DNA from: a virus
Virus record (IMG/VR): IMGVR_UViG_3300042392_000746
Coordinates: 1 to 41,149 of that record
Length of the DNA: 41,149 bases
Strand: one strand, 5' to 3'
Shown here: piece after piece, positions 6,176 through 13,943 of the stretch
Layout: each line of letters starts with the position of its first letter
Numbering within the stretch: position 1 is the first letter of the stretch
Made by a program: the position numbers and the translations under genes
Notes under the pieces: generated by a model
Told to the model about the DNA's origin: nothing
What the model saw: the letters and a program-made list of their open reading frames with translations, nothing else
Databases searched by the model: none

Positions 6176-6795
6176 CAAATCTCGTAGCGTTCAAATCAGC
6201 CGGCTTGCCGGCAGTCGCATCCCTTGCTCAATCGTTGCGCGCCATTGCGCCGCGTGAGGCGCCTGGTGTTGCCATCCTCAAGATGGACCGCACCGGTCAT
6301 TGGGTCTTTGGCAGCGATCAGGATGAGGCCGAGGCCGGCTCGACCTGGGCGGTTAATCCGTTCGCCTTTGTCCACGGCTGGATTGCGTGGGGCGATGGTG
6401 AAGTTCTTGGTGAAATGATGGCATCGGTGTCTGAGCCGTTGCCAGAGCATGGCCCGGTGCCTGCCGGTGCGAAGAAGGGCTGGGAGCAGCAGGTCGGCAT
6501 GAGCTTGAAGTGCCTGACCGGTGAGGACAAGGGGCTGGAAGTGCGTTATAGCTCTACCAGCGTCGGCGGTAAGCGCGGTGTCCAGACCATCGCGGTGGCC
6601 ATCGCTGCGCAGGTCGAGGCTGACCCGAGCAAGCCGGTGCCGGTGATCGTGCTGAACAAGGAGTTCTACCAGCACAAGTCGTACGGCAAGATTTACACGC
6701 CGCTGTTTGATGTGCAGTCGTGGATTGGCATGGAGGGCGAAGAAGAGGCGCCCTCCGATACGCCTGCCGAGCCGACCCGTCGCCGCCGGGCTTAA
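6172..6795 (+). CDS. Putative ssDNA-binding/replication accessory protein
   Basis: The 207-residue protein lies between the nuclease and the DNA polymerase, a fixed position in many podoviruses. It has a central region with WAVNPFAFVHGWIAWGDGE and GWEQQVGMSLKCL, and later VIVLNKEFYQHKSYGKIYTP. The C-terminus is acidic (GEEEAPSD) but ends with an arginine run, unlike bacterial SSB tails. I infer single-strand DNA binding from context and a beta-rich appearance; no diagnostic motif proves it. Confidence 0.6.
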   Translation: MTNLVAFKSAGLPAVASLAQSLRAIAPREAPGVAILKMDRTGHWVFGSDQDEAEAGSTWAVNPFAFVHGWIAWGDGEVLGEMMASVSEPLPEHGPVPAGAKKGWEQQVGMSLKCLTGEDKGLEVRYSSTSVGGKRGVQTIAVAIAAQVEADPSKPVPVIVLNKEFYQHKSYGKIYTPLFDVQSWIGMEGEEEAPSDTPAEPTRRRRA

Positions 6796-6798
6796 CCG

Positions 6799-8667
6799 GT
6801 GATTTGGGTCGATTTTGAGACCCGTAGCGCCTGCGACCTGAAAAGCGCAGGCGTCTACAACTATGCGCAGAGCCTCAGCACAGAGGTTCTGTGCATGGCA
6901 TATGCGTACGATGACGGCGAGGTTCAGATGTGGACCGGTGGCCCTCTGCCTGACTTCACAGGCCATCAGATACGCGCCCACAACGCCGCTTTCGAGCGGC
7001 TCATTTTCTGGTACGTCCTCCAGCAGGACTACCCGCTAGAACAGTTCTACTGCACGGCCGCGCAGGCCCGCGCCAACTGTGCGCCTGGCAGCCTAGAAGA
7101 CGCTGGCCGGTTCGCCGGCGCGTCGATGCGCAAGGACCATCGCGGTGACCACCTAGTGCGGCAGTGCTGCATACCGCCCTACAACACCGCGCTGCTTCCT
7201 GAGCTGTTCGACTACTGCGCGCAGGATGTCCGCGCCATGCGCGCCATCAGCAAGGGCATGCGCGGCCTGTCCGACGATGAACTGCTCGACTACCATGTCA
7301 ACGAGCGCATCAACGACCGGGGCGTGCTAGTCGATGTTAGGCTAGCACGTTCTGCGGTACGCTACGCCAGCGCCGAGTTGATTGAGATACAGGACACTGT
7401 CGCCAAGGTGACGCAAGGCGCAGTGACATCTGTCCGCTCGCCCCGTATGCGTCAGTGGGTGCAAGACCGCGTCTCTCCTGAGCAGCTAAAGCTGATGACG
7501 GTCGAGGACAAGATCAGCATCGACAAGACCGTCCGCGCCAACCTGCTGGCCTGCGACGATCTCGACCCGGATGTGCGCGAGGTTGTCCAGTCCGCTGACG
7601 ATCTATGGGCGTCGTCCGTTGCCAAGTTCGCCCGCATGGCGGCGCTGGCTGATGAGGAGGACCATCGCGTGCGCGGTGCGTTCGTCTTCAACGGCGGCGC
7701 TGCCACTGGCCGCTTGTCCAGCTACGGCCTGCAAGTCCACAACTTCACACGCAAGTGTGCCAAGGAGCCGCAGCAGGTGCGCGACTCAATGGTAGCAGAC
7801 GCGCCCATCGTGCCGGCCTTCGGCAAGCGCGTCACCGATGTGCTCAAGAGCATGCTCCGGCCTGCGCTGATCCCGGCTGCGGGCAAGCAGTTTGTCGTGG
7901 CCGACTGGTCGGGCATCGAGGCGCGGTGCAACCCTTGGTTGTCAGGCAACGGCGACGAAGTGCTCAATGTGTTCCGCTCCGGTCAGGACATCTACGTTCG
8001 CGAGGCGTCGCTGATCTTCAAGACCGAGGATGTCACGCCTGACATGCGCCAGGTCGGCAAGGTGGCGATCCTAGCCTGCGGCTACGGTGGCAGTGTGGGC
8101 GCCTTTGCCGCTATGGGCCGCAACTACGGCGTCCACCTGCCCGAGGCCGCTGCCAGGCGCACGGTGGACGCTTGGCGCCGCGCCAACCAGTGGGCCGTGC
8201 GGTACTGGCAGGCGCTGGAGTCGGCCTACATGCGCGCCATGCGCAACCCGAATCAGGAGTTCGTCGCTGGCCGCGTCACTTACCTGTTTGACGGCGTCCA
8301 TCTGTGGTACGCGCTGCCCAGTGGCAGGGTACTATGCTACCCCTATGCGCGCTTCGAACCGGATGGTGTGTCCTATGCCAAGTGCGCTTGGAAACCCGAG
8401 CAAGGCGCGACTGAGTGGCCCCGAGCGCGGCTCTGGAGCGGTCTGGCGGCTGAGAACGTCTGTCAGGCAGTGGCCAACGATCTGCTGCGGCACTCGCTGC
8501 GCCAGGTCAAGGATGTTGTGTTGACTGTCCACGATGAGATCGTCATCGAGACCGCTTCGCCTGACGTAGATGCGCTGCGCCAGGTGATGTGTACCCCGCC
8601 CGCATGGGCGTCTGGCTTGCCACTAGCGGTCGACATCAAGGTAATGTCGCGTTACGGCAAGCCCTAA
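6799..8667 (+). CDS. Family A DNA polymerase with 3'-5' exonuclease domain
   Basis: This 622-residue protein replicates the phage DNA. It starts at a GTG and the N-terminus has the DEDD exonuclease motifs: WVDFETRS (D5, E7), AHNAAFE and YCAQDVRAM. The polymerase domain shows motif A as VVADWSGIEAR, motif B region as RQVGKVAILACGYG, and motif C as LTVHDEIVIE. The order and length fit phage family A polymerases, without the 5'-3' nuclease of bacterial Pol I. It follows the putative SSB gene by 3 nt. Confidence 0.96.
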   Translation: MIWVDFETRSACDLKSAGVYNYAQSLSTEVLCMAYAYDDGEVQMWTGGPLPDFTGHQIRAHNAAFERLIFWYVLQQDYPLEQFYCTAAQARANCAPGSLEDAGRFAGASMRKDHRGDHLVRQCCIPPYNTALLPELFDYCAQDVRAMRAISKGMRGLSDDELLDYHVNERINDRGVLVDVRLARSAVRYASAELIEIQDTVAKVTQGAVTSVRSPRMRQWVQDRVSPEQLKLMTVEDKISIDKTVRANLLACDDLDPDVREVVQSADDLWASSVAKFARMAALADEEDHRVRGAFVFNGGAATGRLSSYGLQVHNFTRKCAKEPQQVRDSMVADAPIVPAFGKRVTDVLKSMLRPALIPAAGKQFVVADWSGIEARCNPWLSGNGDEVLNVFRSGQDIYVREASLIFKTEDVTPDMRQVGKVAILACGYGGSVGAFAAMGRNYGVHLPEAAARRTVDAWRRANQWAVRYWQALESAYMRAMRNPNQEFVAGRVTYLFDGVHLWYALPSGRVLCYPYARFEPDGVSYAKCAWKPEQGATEWPRARLWSGLAAENVCQAVANDLLRHSLRQVKDVVLTVHDEIVIETASPDVDALRQVMCTPPAWASGLPLAVDIKVMSRYGKP

Positions 8668-8694
8668 AAAAAAGGGCGCCCTGCAAGGCGCCCT
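8666..8694 (-). terminator. Leftward-facing hairpin terminator between polymerase and primase
   Basis: AGGGCGCC and GGCGCCCT (8673-8680 / 8687-8694) form an 8-bp stem with loop CTGCAA. On the minus strand the stem is followed by eight T residues, the pattern of an intrinsic terminator acting on leftward transcripts, although both flanking genes run rightward. In the rightward mRNA it is a plain hairpin before the primase ribosome site (AAAAGGAG). Confidence 0.55.
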
Positions 8695-8710
8695 AAAAGG
8701 AGTTTTCTAC

Positions 8711-10948
8711 GTGCTGAACTATATCGCATCTTTGGCGGTCGAGGGTGAGACTGCGCTGGTGGTGAAACAAAAAGACAACACTTGGCCGGCATATCTACCG
8801 GAAAAATGGCGCGGCGAGGCGTCGTGGTACTGCAATACCGGTAGTTTCATAGTGTCGAGATTCGTCGACGGTCGAGTGTCGGCATCTGCGTCTAACTGCA
8901 CGCATTGTCTTGCGATGATGTTGGACGATATTGGCACCAAGAGCAAGACGCCGCCGCTGCCGCCGACATGGATCATGGAAACGTCGCCGGGTAACTATCA
9001 GTATGGTTATGCGTTCAACGAACAGCCAACGGTCGGCGAGTTTTCAGCCGCCATCAAGGCCATCGCTGCCGCCGGCTACACCGACCCAGGCGCCTGCAAC
9101 CCGGTGCGTAATTTCAGACTGCCAGGGTCGATCAACCAGAAGAACGGGTTTGCCTCGGTGCTGACTGAGTTCACGCCAGGCCGCGAGTACAGCGTGGGCG
9201 ATATCTGCGCCGCGCTGGGCGTCACGCCAGGCGTGGCCGATACCGCCACAATGCGCCCGGTCGGCCTTGCGGATGATGGCGATGATGACGTGCTGGCGTG
9301 GATTGCCGAGCGTGGTGACCTGTTGGAAAATGCCAACGGCGAGGGCTGGTGCGGCGTCGTTTGCCCGAATGCAGCCGAGCATACCGACGGCAACGCAATG
9401 GGCCGCTACAGGCCCGTCAGTCGCGCCTATACGTGCTTCCACGGTCACTGCGTTGACGAATGGAACTCTGCGCGCTACCTGACATGGGTCGCCGAGCAGG
9501 GTGGCCCTGACCACCAGCACGGTTTGCGCGACGAACTGCTAGCGGTTGTGATGGCCGGCGCGTTGGGCAAGATATCGCCGACGACTGCATTCCCCGATGA
9601 GACCATCGAGATTATCCGCGAGGTCAACCGCAAAGAGATGGGCCGACTTGAGAAGGCCGAATGGTATGAGCGCTTCGCTTATATTATGAGCGATGACGCG
9701 TATTTCGACATGATGGAACGCCGCGAGATCATGCGCAAGTCGTTTAACGCGGTGTTTGCCCATATACCGTGCAAGTCGATTCATGGTGAAGGAAAGACGA
9801 AAGTAGCCGCTAGCGTTTGCTACGATGAGAACCGTCAGGCCAAGGGCGCCCGCACGCTGCAAGGCGTCACTTACGCCGCCGGCGAGTCGGTCCTTGCAAC
9901 GATGGATGGCGCCGTTTTTGGCAACCGTTGGCGCGACGCCAGGCCACCGACCGTTGAGGGCGATGCGTCGCGCTGGCTTGAGCATGTCGAGCGGCTTATA
10001 CCCGAACAGTTTGAGCGCGAGCATGTCTTAGATGTGCTGGCGTATAAGCTCCAGCACGCTGACAAGAAGATCAACCACGCCGTTTTGCATGGCGGGTTGC
10101 CGGGGTCAGGCAAAGACACGCTCTACGCGCCGTTCTTGTGGGCCATCGGTCGGTCGAATGTGTCGATCGTCAAGAACGAAGAACTGTCCAGCTCGTGGGG
10201 GTACGCCCTCGAGGCCGAGGTGATGGTCATCAACGAACTGCGCCAGGCGGAAGCAAGGGACCGTCGAGCGATGGAAAATGTCCTCAAGCCGATCATTGCG
10301 GCGCCGCCGGAATACCTGCCCGTCAACAGGAAGGGCTTGCACCCTTATAACGCGTTGAACCGCATATGGGTCTTGTGCTTTTCGAACGAGCGCGCCGCTA
10401 TCTCGATCCCGTCGAACGACCGCCGGTGGTTTTGCGTGTGGTCGGACGCGCCGCGCATGACTGACGCCGAGGGCGCCGCCATGTGGGCATGGTACGAACG
10501 CGGCGGCTATGCGATTGTCGCGGGCTATCTGGCGTCGCGTGACGTGTCGGCGTTCCTGCCAGGCGCGTCGCCACCGATGACTGAGGCCAAGGCGATCATG
10601 GTGGAGCGCGGTCGGTCGGCCCACGAGGAATATCTGCAACTGCAGATAGAGGCGCGGATAGGCGTATTCTCGCTGGGCGTGATCGCTGGCCCGTGGCATG
10701 CCATCTGCGACGCGTTGACGCAGCCGGGGCAGCACCGGATACACCCATCGGCGCTGATGCACGCCTTGAACGAGGCGGGTTGGCAGGACGCTGGCCGCAT
10801 CATGTCGAAGACGAACACTACCAAGAAACAGGTGTTCGTGTCGGCCGACATGGCCGCGAAATACACGAAGTCGCAGCTACGCGATATGGTAGAGGCGCCG
10901 CTAGAGGTCGGCTTGCGGGTAGTAAAAAACCCGCCAGCGGCGGGTTAG
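8711..10948 (+). CDS. Prim-pol/helicase replication protein
   Basis: The 745-residue protein starts at a GTG with AAAAGGAG upstream. Residues around 85-170 resemble RepB-type archaeo-eukaryotic prim-pol (WIMETSPGNYQYGYAF, then NFRLPGSINQK), and Cys/His residues follow (CPNAAEH...YTCFHGHC near 230-265), a possible zinc element. The C-terminal ATPase has Walker A HGGLPGSGKDT near residue 461, VMVINELRQ as the Walker B region, and a later SNERAAISIPSNDRRW typical of virus DUF5906/D5-like helicases. It should prime and unwind at the replication fork. Confidence 0.9.
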   Translation: MLNYIASLAVEGETALVVKQKDNTWPAYLPEKWRGEASWYCNTGSFIVSRFVDGRVSASASNCTHCLAMMLDDIGTKSKTPPLPPTWIMETSPGNYQYGYAFNEQPTVGEFSAAIKAIAAAGYTDPGACNPVRNFRLPGSINQKNGFASVLTEFTPGREYSVGDICAALGVTPGVADTATMRPVGLADDGDDDVLAWIAERGDLLENANGEGWCGVVCPNAAEHTDGNAMGRYRPVSRAYTCFHGHCVDEWNSARYLTWVAEQGGPDHQHGLRDELLAVVMAGALGKISPTTAFPDETIEIIREVNRKEMGRLEKAEWYERFAYIMSDDAYFDMMERREIMRKSFNAVFAHIPCKSIHGEGKTKVAASVCYDENRQAKGARTLQGVTYAAGESVLATMDGAVFGNRWRDARPPTVEGDASRWLEHVERLIPEQFEREHVLDVLAYKLQHADKKINHAVLHGGLPGSGKDTLYAPFLWAIGRSNVSIVKNEELSSSWGYALEAEVMVINELRQAEARDRRAMENVLKPIIAAPPEYLPVNRKGLHPYNALNRIWVLCFSNERAAISIPSNDRRWFCVWSDAPRMTDAEGAAMWAWYERGGYAIVAGYLASRDVSAFLPGASPPMTEAKAIMVERGRSAHEEYLQLQIEARIGVFSLGVIAGPWHAICDALTQPGQHRIHPSALMHALNEAGWQDAGRIMSKTNTTKKQVFVSADMAAKYTKSQLRDMVEAPLEVGLRVVKNPPAAG
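10924..10946 (-). terminator. Terminator of the leftward accessory operon
   Basis: AACCCGCC-AGC-GGCGGGTT forms an 8-bp stem at 10928-10946. Read leftward it is followed by a T6 tract (complement of 10924-10929), so it should end the leftward transcript. It lies inside the last codons of the rightward prim-pol gene, so both convergent transcripts share it. Confidence 0.7.
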
Positions 10949-11007
10949 AGATCGAGCAACGCGGCGAGTAATAGGGCTAGCAAGCCCACGAGCAGCGCGG
11001 TTACCAT
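10945..11007 (-). CDS. 20-aa hydrophobic micropeptide
   Basis: A 21-codon frame starts at the ATG overlapping the end of the methyltransferase gene (stop TAA 11001-11003, start 11007-11005) and ends on the terminator stem. The product is almost entirely leucine, alanine and valine with a single acidic residue near the end, so it would be a bare membrane helix. Its length makes chance occurrence possible; the operon position and overlap favour a real gene. Confidence 0.35.
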   Translation of the reverse strand: MVTALLVGLLALLLAALLDL

Positions 11008-11579
11008 TGGGCCGCCATAGCATCAGCGATGCCCTGAAACGTGGCCGAGCGTATCTTCCAACGGTCGGCGCTGGGCGGCAAGTTGTACCATGTCGGCAGG
11101 CTCTTCCCTGACTTCGTGACATGCCGCGCCCCTTTGCCGACGATATTGGTCGGCGCCAGTGGCGGCAGCCCCTTGAGCCATAAACAAGTCGTTTTGGTGG
11201 CCTCATGGCCGAACTGCCACGGTTGGATTATCTGATCCGGCTTGCGGATGCGAGTGCTGATGATCGATACCGGGTTTTCGACGCATATGCGCGGAATAGG
11301 CGCGTCCATGAGCAATTGGACGAAGTCCAACGCGGCTGCCTGCCGACCGTCCGCCTGTTTTTGGGGGAACCATTTGGCGCCAGAGACAGCCAGATGAGTG
11401 CATGGTGGATGCGCGATCATCAAGTCCCAGTCGTCGCGCAGAATGTCGACAATGTCGCCCTGATAGTGCTGCCCAGGGCGGTCGGTCGGTAGCAGGTCGC
11501 ATGACATAGCGTCATGCCCTTGCGCGATGAACGCATCGCGTACCGTCCCCGAGTACTCGCACGCGATCAGTACCCGCAT
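11001..11579 (-). CDS. DNA cytosine methyltransferase-like protein
   Basis: The 192-residue protein starts MRVLIACEYSGTVRDAF (SAM-binding motif I-like), then has DLMIAHPPCTHLAVSGAKW, where PPCT corresponds to the PC catalytic motif IV of C5-cytosine methyltransferases, and ICVENPVS, matching the ENV motif VI. The target recognition domain is missing or very short compared with classical enzymes (over 300 residues), which is usual for this phage family. It may methylate phage DNA against host restriction. There is no matching endonuclease nearby. Confidence 0.82.
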   Translation of the reverse strand: MRVLIACEYSGTVRDAFIAQGHDAMSCDLLPTDRPGQHYQGDIVDILRDDWDLMIAHPPCTHLAVSGAKWFPQKQADGRQAAALDFVQLLMDAPIPRICVENPVSIISTRIRKPDQIIQPWQFGHEATKTTCLWLKGLPPLAPTNIVGKGARHVTKSGKSLPTWYNLPPSADRWKIRSATFQGIADAMAAQW

Positions 11580-11755
11580 GGCACGCGTGTCCAGTCGGGT
11601 GGCGTACCTTCATAATACTCGCCGTTCGCGTCTAGCTCGTCGTTCCAGACATGAGCGTAGGTGTACGCTTCGGCAGTGCGGCCGCTGAGCCAGTCCGTCG
11701 TCGATAGTTGAAACTGATAACCCTCGTCGGGTTTGTTGGTGGCGTAGATGTTCAT
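11567..11755 (-). CDS. 62-aa acidic hypothetical protein
   Basis: The ATG at 11755 overlaps the preceding TGA as ATGA. The product begins MNIYATNKPDEGYQFQLST, is acidic in the middle (HVWNDELDANGEYYEG) and ends WTRVPCGY. It overlaps the methyltransferase start by 13 nt. A longer open frame upstream exists but is probably read-through of other genes. Function unknown. Confidence 0.65.
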   Translation of the reverse strand: MNIYATNKPDEGYQFQLSTTDWLSGRTAEAYTYAHVWNDELDANGEYYEGTPPDWTRVPCGY

Positions 11756-11943
11756 ACGATTCCTGATAGAGTTTGAATAATGTCGCGGCGGGTCGAGCGC
11801 GTCGGCAGCCATGCTTGCCGGGTCAGGACATAGGCGCCGCTGATGAGACGCCATTGCTGCCACCGGATGCGACGCAGCCCGTTGACGGTCGCGCAGTCGC
11901 CGAGCGTGTAGCGGGCTTGATCGTGATAGAACGAGCGTGTCAT
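11752..11943 (-). CDS. 63-aa basic hypothetical protein
   Basis: I chose the ATG at 11943 because it forms the same ATGA overlap seen throughout this operon; ATGs at 11964 and a TTG/GTG-like site at 11979 are alternatives. The product is basic and aromatic (RRIRWQQWRLISGAYVL, TRSTRRD). It may bind nucleic acid, but there is no recognised motif. Confidence 0.6.
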   Translation of the reverse strand: MTRSFYHDQARYTLGDCATVNGLRRIRWQQWRLISGAYVLTRQAWLPTRSTRRDIIQTLSGIV

Positions 11944-12206
11944 ATCGTGCAGCACCCGCAGCATGGCGCATCCTCGCAACGTCCGGCGCGGTTACGGTAG
12001 AAGGTGCGGTCGCCGAACTGGATCGTATCGCTGATGTCACCCGGCCGGATTGCGCGGCCCGCTGGCGCCGCGCTATCGTGCCAAAAAATGGCCGGCGCGG
12101 CGGCAGTGACTAGCACGGCCTTCCGCGCGCTGGTGAACGTGATCACGTCACCGGGCCGGATAGCCCGGCCCGTGCGTGCGCACGTGCCGGGATAGCGGGC
12201 GATCAT
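11940..12206 (-). CDS. 88-aa protein with two GRAIRPGD repeats
   Basis: The product carries TGRAIRPGDVITFTS near residue 12 and AGRAIRPGDISDTI near residue 50, an internal duplication that suggests two small beta-barrel (SH3-like) units. The C-terminus has a cysteine cluster (CCGCCTI). It has 4-nt overlaps at both ends. Function unknown; the family is not one I can name. Confidence 0.75.
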   Translation of the reverse strand: MIARYPGTCARTGRAIRPGDVITFTSARKAVLVTAAAPAIFWHDSAAPAGRAIRPGDISDTIQFGDRTFYRNRAGRCEDAPCCGCCTI

Positions 12207-12319
12207 GACAGCAACAGCCGTTTGAGGGCCGCGACGGTCAACCCGGTGAGAGCTGACAACTCTCGCAAGGTCAGCATAGGATTGTTGTCGTACATCCGTT
12301 TAATGTCTTCGGTTGTCAT
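12203..12319 (-). CDS. 38-aa helix-turn-helix miniprotein
   Basis: The ATG at 12319 overlaps the stop of the preceding micro-ORF as ATGA. The product reads MTTEDIKRMYDNN, then LTLRELSALTGLTVAALKRLL, a typical HTH with a turn at TGLT. Such single-HTH proteins could regulate the operon. A longer frame exists upstream to 12469, but the coupled start is more likely. Confidence 0.6.
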   Translation of the reverse strand: MTTEDIKRMYDNNPMLTLRELSALTGLTVAALKRLLLS

Positions 12320-12390
12320 GCTGATAACCCATAAAAAAGAAAAACGGCGCCAGCGATGCCCAGCGCAAATGCGAACAGAATATCCCTCAC
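12316..12390 (-). CDS. 24-aa single-TM micropeptide, GTG start
   Basis: A GTG at 12390 overlaps the TGA of the upstream 70-aa gene as GTGA, and the frame ends with a TGA overlapping the next ATG. The product is one hydrophobic helix, RDILFAFALGIAGAVFLFYG. Double coupling in a chain of overlapping genes argues for a real peptide, but its short length leaves doubt. Confidence 0.45.
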   Translation of the reverse strand: MRDILFAFALGIAGAVFLFYGLSA

Positions 12391-12599
12391 GCGCCGAAAC
12401 CAACGCCCGTGCGGCCCTTTGCCATCTGGGCGATCCAGCCGATGGCGCTGCCACCGACGAAAGACCCATACGTATGGGCGCGGATTTTCAGCGTGCGCAA
12501 CGTGGTGCCGGCGGCGCGGCAACGCGCCCGGGCTTCGGTTGCGCCGATGGCACGTTGTTGGCCATCGCGCTCGACAGCCCAGAATGTATGCTTTTTCAT
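12387..12599 (-). CDS. 70-aa hypothetical protein
   Basis: The ATG follows AAGGGTAAAAA. The product starts MKKHTFWAVERDGQQRAIGATEARARC and has GSFVGGSAIGWIAQMAKGR near the end. No known domain; the early basic segment might bind nucleic acid. It follows two strong RNA hairpins and so heads a sub-operon of four tightly coupled small genes. Confidence 0.65.
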   Translation of the reverse strand: MKKHTFWAVERDGQQRAIGATEARARCRAAGTTLRTLKIRAHTYGSFVGGSAIGWIAQMAKGRTGVGFGA

Positions 12600-12613
12600 T
12601 TTTTACCCTTAGT

Positions 12614-12653
12614 CGGACCGGATTGTCCGGGCATGCGCCGCTAGCGCATGCCC
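12614..12653 (-). other. Paired RNA hairpins after the 249-aa gene
   Basis: GGGCATGCGC and GCGCATGCCC (12629-12653) form a perfect 10-bp stem with a 5-nt loop, and CGGAC/GTCCG (12614-12629) forms a second small stem next to it. They lie between the stop of the 249-aa gene and the ribosome site of the next gene. There is no T run, so attenuation, mRNA protection or processing is more likely than classical termination. Confidence 0.5.
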
Positions 12654-12659
12654 TGAGAA

Positions 12660-13409
12660 TCACACTGTTGCGATGCGCACAACGCGGCGCTTGTGTCCCA
12701 AAGCGTGATCTATGATCACGATATCTTTGGCGCGCTTCGACGTGCCTGAGCAAAGCAAGCATGCGTTACACGTTGTCTTCTGGCCGGCTTCCTTGCTCGC
12801 TGGACAGCGCGCTTCGGTGGTCGCTTTGTCTTCGTTCAGCGCGACCCTGAACGTGCGCCATCCAAGCGCAATCGCATTGGCGCGCTCTTGCACGCTGTCG
12901 ACGCTGGCCATAAGCATGCCTGACCAATCGCTTGCGTTGACGTTGCGCCATTGGTGGCTGTAGCCCACCCAATCGGCGCAGTATCGGATTAGGCGATGCC
13001 ACACGACTGCGGGAGCCGCAGCGGGATCACCATAGGTTCCCATGCGCAGATTTTTGCCGGCCAGAGCAAGCGCTATGGTTTCCAAGGGCGCTTTGATGTA
13101 GCGCCCGCGTTTGTATGCATCGTACACGCTGCGCACGCTGCGGCCGACGTTGACGTAGCACGGCGCTTCGCCGTTGCTTGCAGCGAGCAAAGGGCGATGC
13201 TTGCAGTCGCCGCAAACTGACTCGTCGTCGCCCGTTTTCAGCGCTTCAGTCGGTGGCACGTCGCTGCGGATGATGAACGACTGCACAAGCGCGCCCGTTT
13301 TTGCGTTGTCGCTGCTTTCGTCGATCCTGTTTATGATCACGACAATCGGCGCGCCGTCGATTGTGCTTGGACCTTCGTACGCGATGAAACCGATGAAGTC
13401 TTGTGCCAT
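12660..13409 (-). CDS. 249-aa conserved phage protein with cysteine motifs
   Basis: The largest gene of the leftward accessory operon. The N-terminal half has YEGPSTIDGAPIVVIINR and CGDCKHRPLLA, followed by CYVNVGRSVRSVYDAYKRGRY; the C-terminus has CPASKEAGQKTTCNACLLC, which could bind zinc. I recognise this arrangement from many phages and plasmids (DUF7227 by memory, uncertain), but its function is not established to my knowledge. Strong hairpins flank it on both sides. Confidence 0.8.
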   Translation of the reverse strand: MAQDFIGFIAYEGPSTIDGAPIVVIINRIDESSDNAKTGALVQSFIIRSDVPPTEALKTGDDESVCGDCKHRPLLAASNGEAPCYVNVGRSVRSVYDAYKRGRYIKAPLETIALALAGKNLRMGTYGDPAAAPAVVWHRLIRYCADWVGYSHQWRNVNASDWSGMLMASVDSVQERANAIALGWRTFRVALNEDKATTEARCPASKEAGQKTTCNACLLCSGTSKRAKDIVIIDHALGHKRRVVRIATV

Positions 13410-13430
13410 TTTTGTTTACTCTACTAGTGA

Positions 13431-13447
13431 CGCGGCCGGTGGCCGCG
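13431..13447 (-). other. GC-rich hairpin upstream of the 249-aa gene
   Basis: CGCGGCC-GGT-GGCCGCG gives a 7-bp stem in the 48-nt spacer before the 249-aa gene. No U tract follows in the leftward direction. It could be a partial terminator or a 5' stabilising element. Confidence 0.4.
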
Positions 13448-13457
13448 CCGGGTTGAC

Positions 13458-13646
13458 TTAGCAAATGATGAACTCAACGTGCTTGCTGACGCCGAGCGCG
13501 ACAGCCAGCGCCAGCAACTCTTGCTTGTCGCTGTTGCGCATGCTGGCGCGGTGGCACGCGCTCAGGATGCGTGCGGCCATGTCCGGATGACCCATGGCGC
13601 ATGCGGTGGCGGCTGTCTTTGCTTCGCGTGTGTTGATTTTGTTCAC
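13458..13646 (-). CDS. 62-aa hypothetical protein
   Basis: It starts at a GTG (13646). The product is helical with AKTAATACAMGHPDMAARIL and LLALAVALGVSKHVEF. It resembles small regulatory or structural helices but has no motif I can name. It lies 9 nt after the preceding gene of the leftward operon. Confidence 0.65.
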   Translation of the reverse strand: MNKINTREAKTAATACAMGHPDMAARILSACHRASMRNSDKQELLALAVALGVSKHVEFIIC

Positions 13647-13655
13647 TGTGTTGCC

Positions 13656-13850
13656 CTAGTTGCGCTTGCGCGGGATTGCGTTGGCGTGCAAGTAATGTAA
13701 CATGCTTTGCAGCATCGCAAAGCCCTTCGTTTTTGTAGGGGCTTTCACCCTGGTAGCGCGGTAGTCTTCTAACGCGGTTCGGGCAGCGGTTCGGTAGTCG
13801 AGCGATAGCCATGGGGTGTCGCCGGGCGTGTAAGCGATATAGTCACTCAC
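13656..13850 (-). CDS. 64-aa hypothetical protein, first of the accessory operon
   Basis: It starts at a GTG (13850) at the edge of the long repeat region, making it the promoter-proximal gene of the leftward block. The product has AYTPGDTPWLSLDYRTAART and a basic C-terminal region (KAPTKTKGFAML, IPRKRN). No clear ribosome site or promoter is visible upstream. Function unknown. Confidence 0.6.
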   Translation of the reverse strand: MSDYIAYTPGDTPWLSLDYRTAARTALEDYRATRVKAPTKTKGFAMLQSMLHYLHANAIPRKRN

Positions 13851-13917
13851 TGTGTTATTGCTAGGGAAATTAGTAACACACTATGTAGCGTAACGTATAT
13901 GAGCGACTGAAAACGGA

Positions 13918-13942
13918 ATGACTACCGACTATATGACTACCG
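13918..13942. repeat. Two copies of ATGACTACCG
   Basis: The 10-mer occurs at 13918-13927 and 13933-13942, 15 bp apart, at the left edge of the repeat region. Confidence 0.7.
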
Positions 13943-13943
13943 G

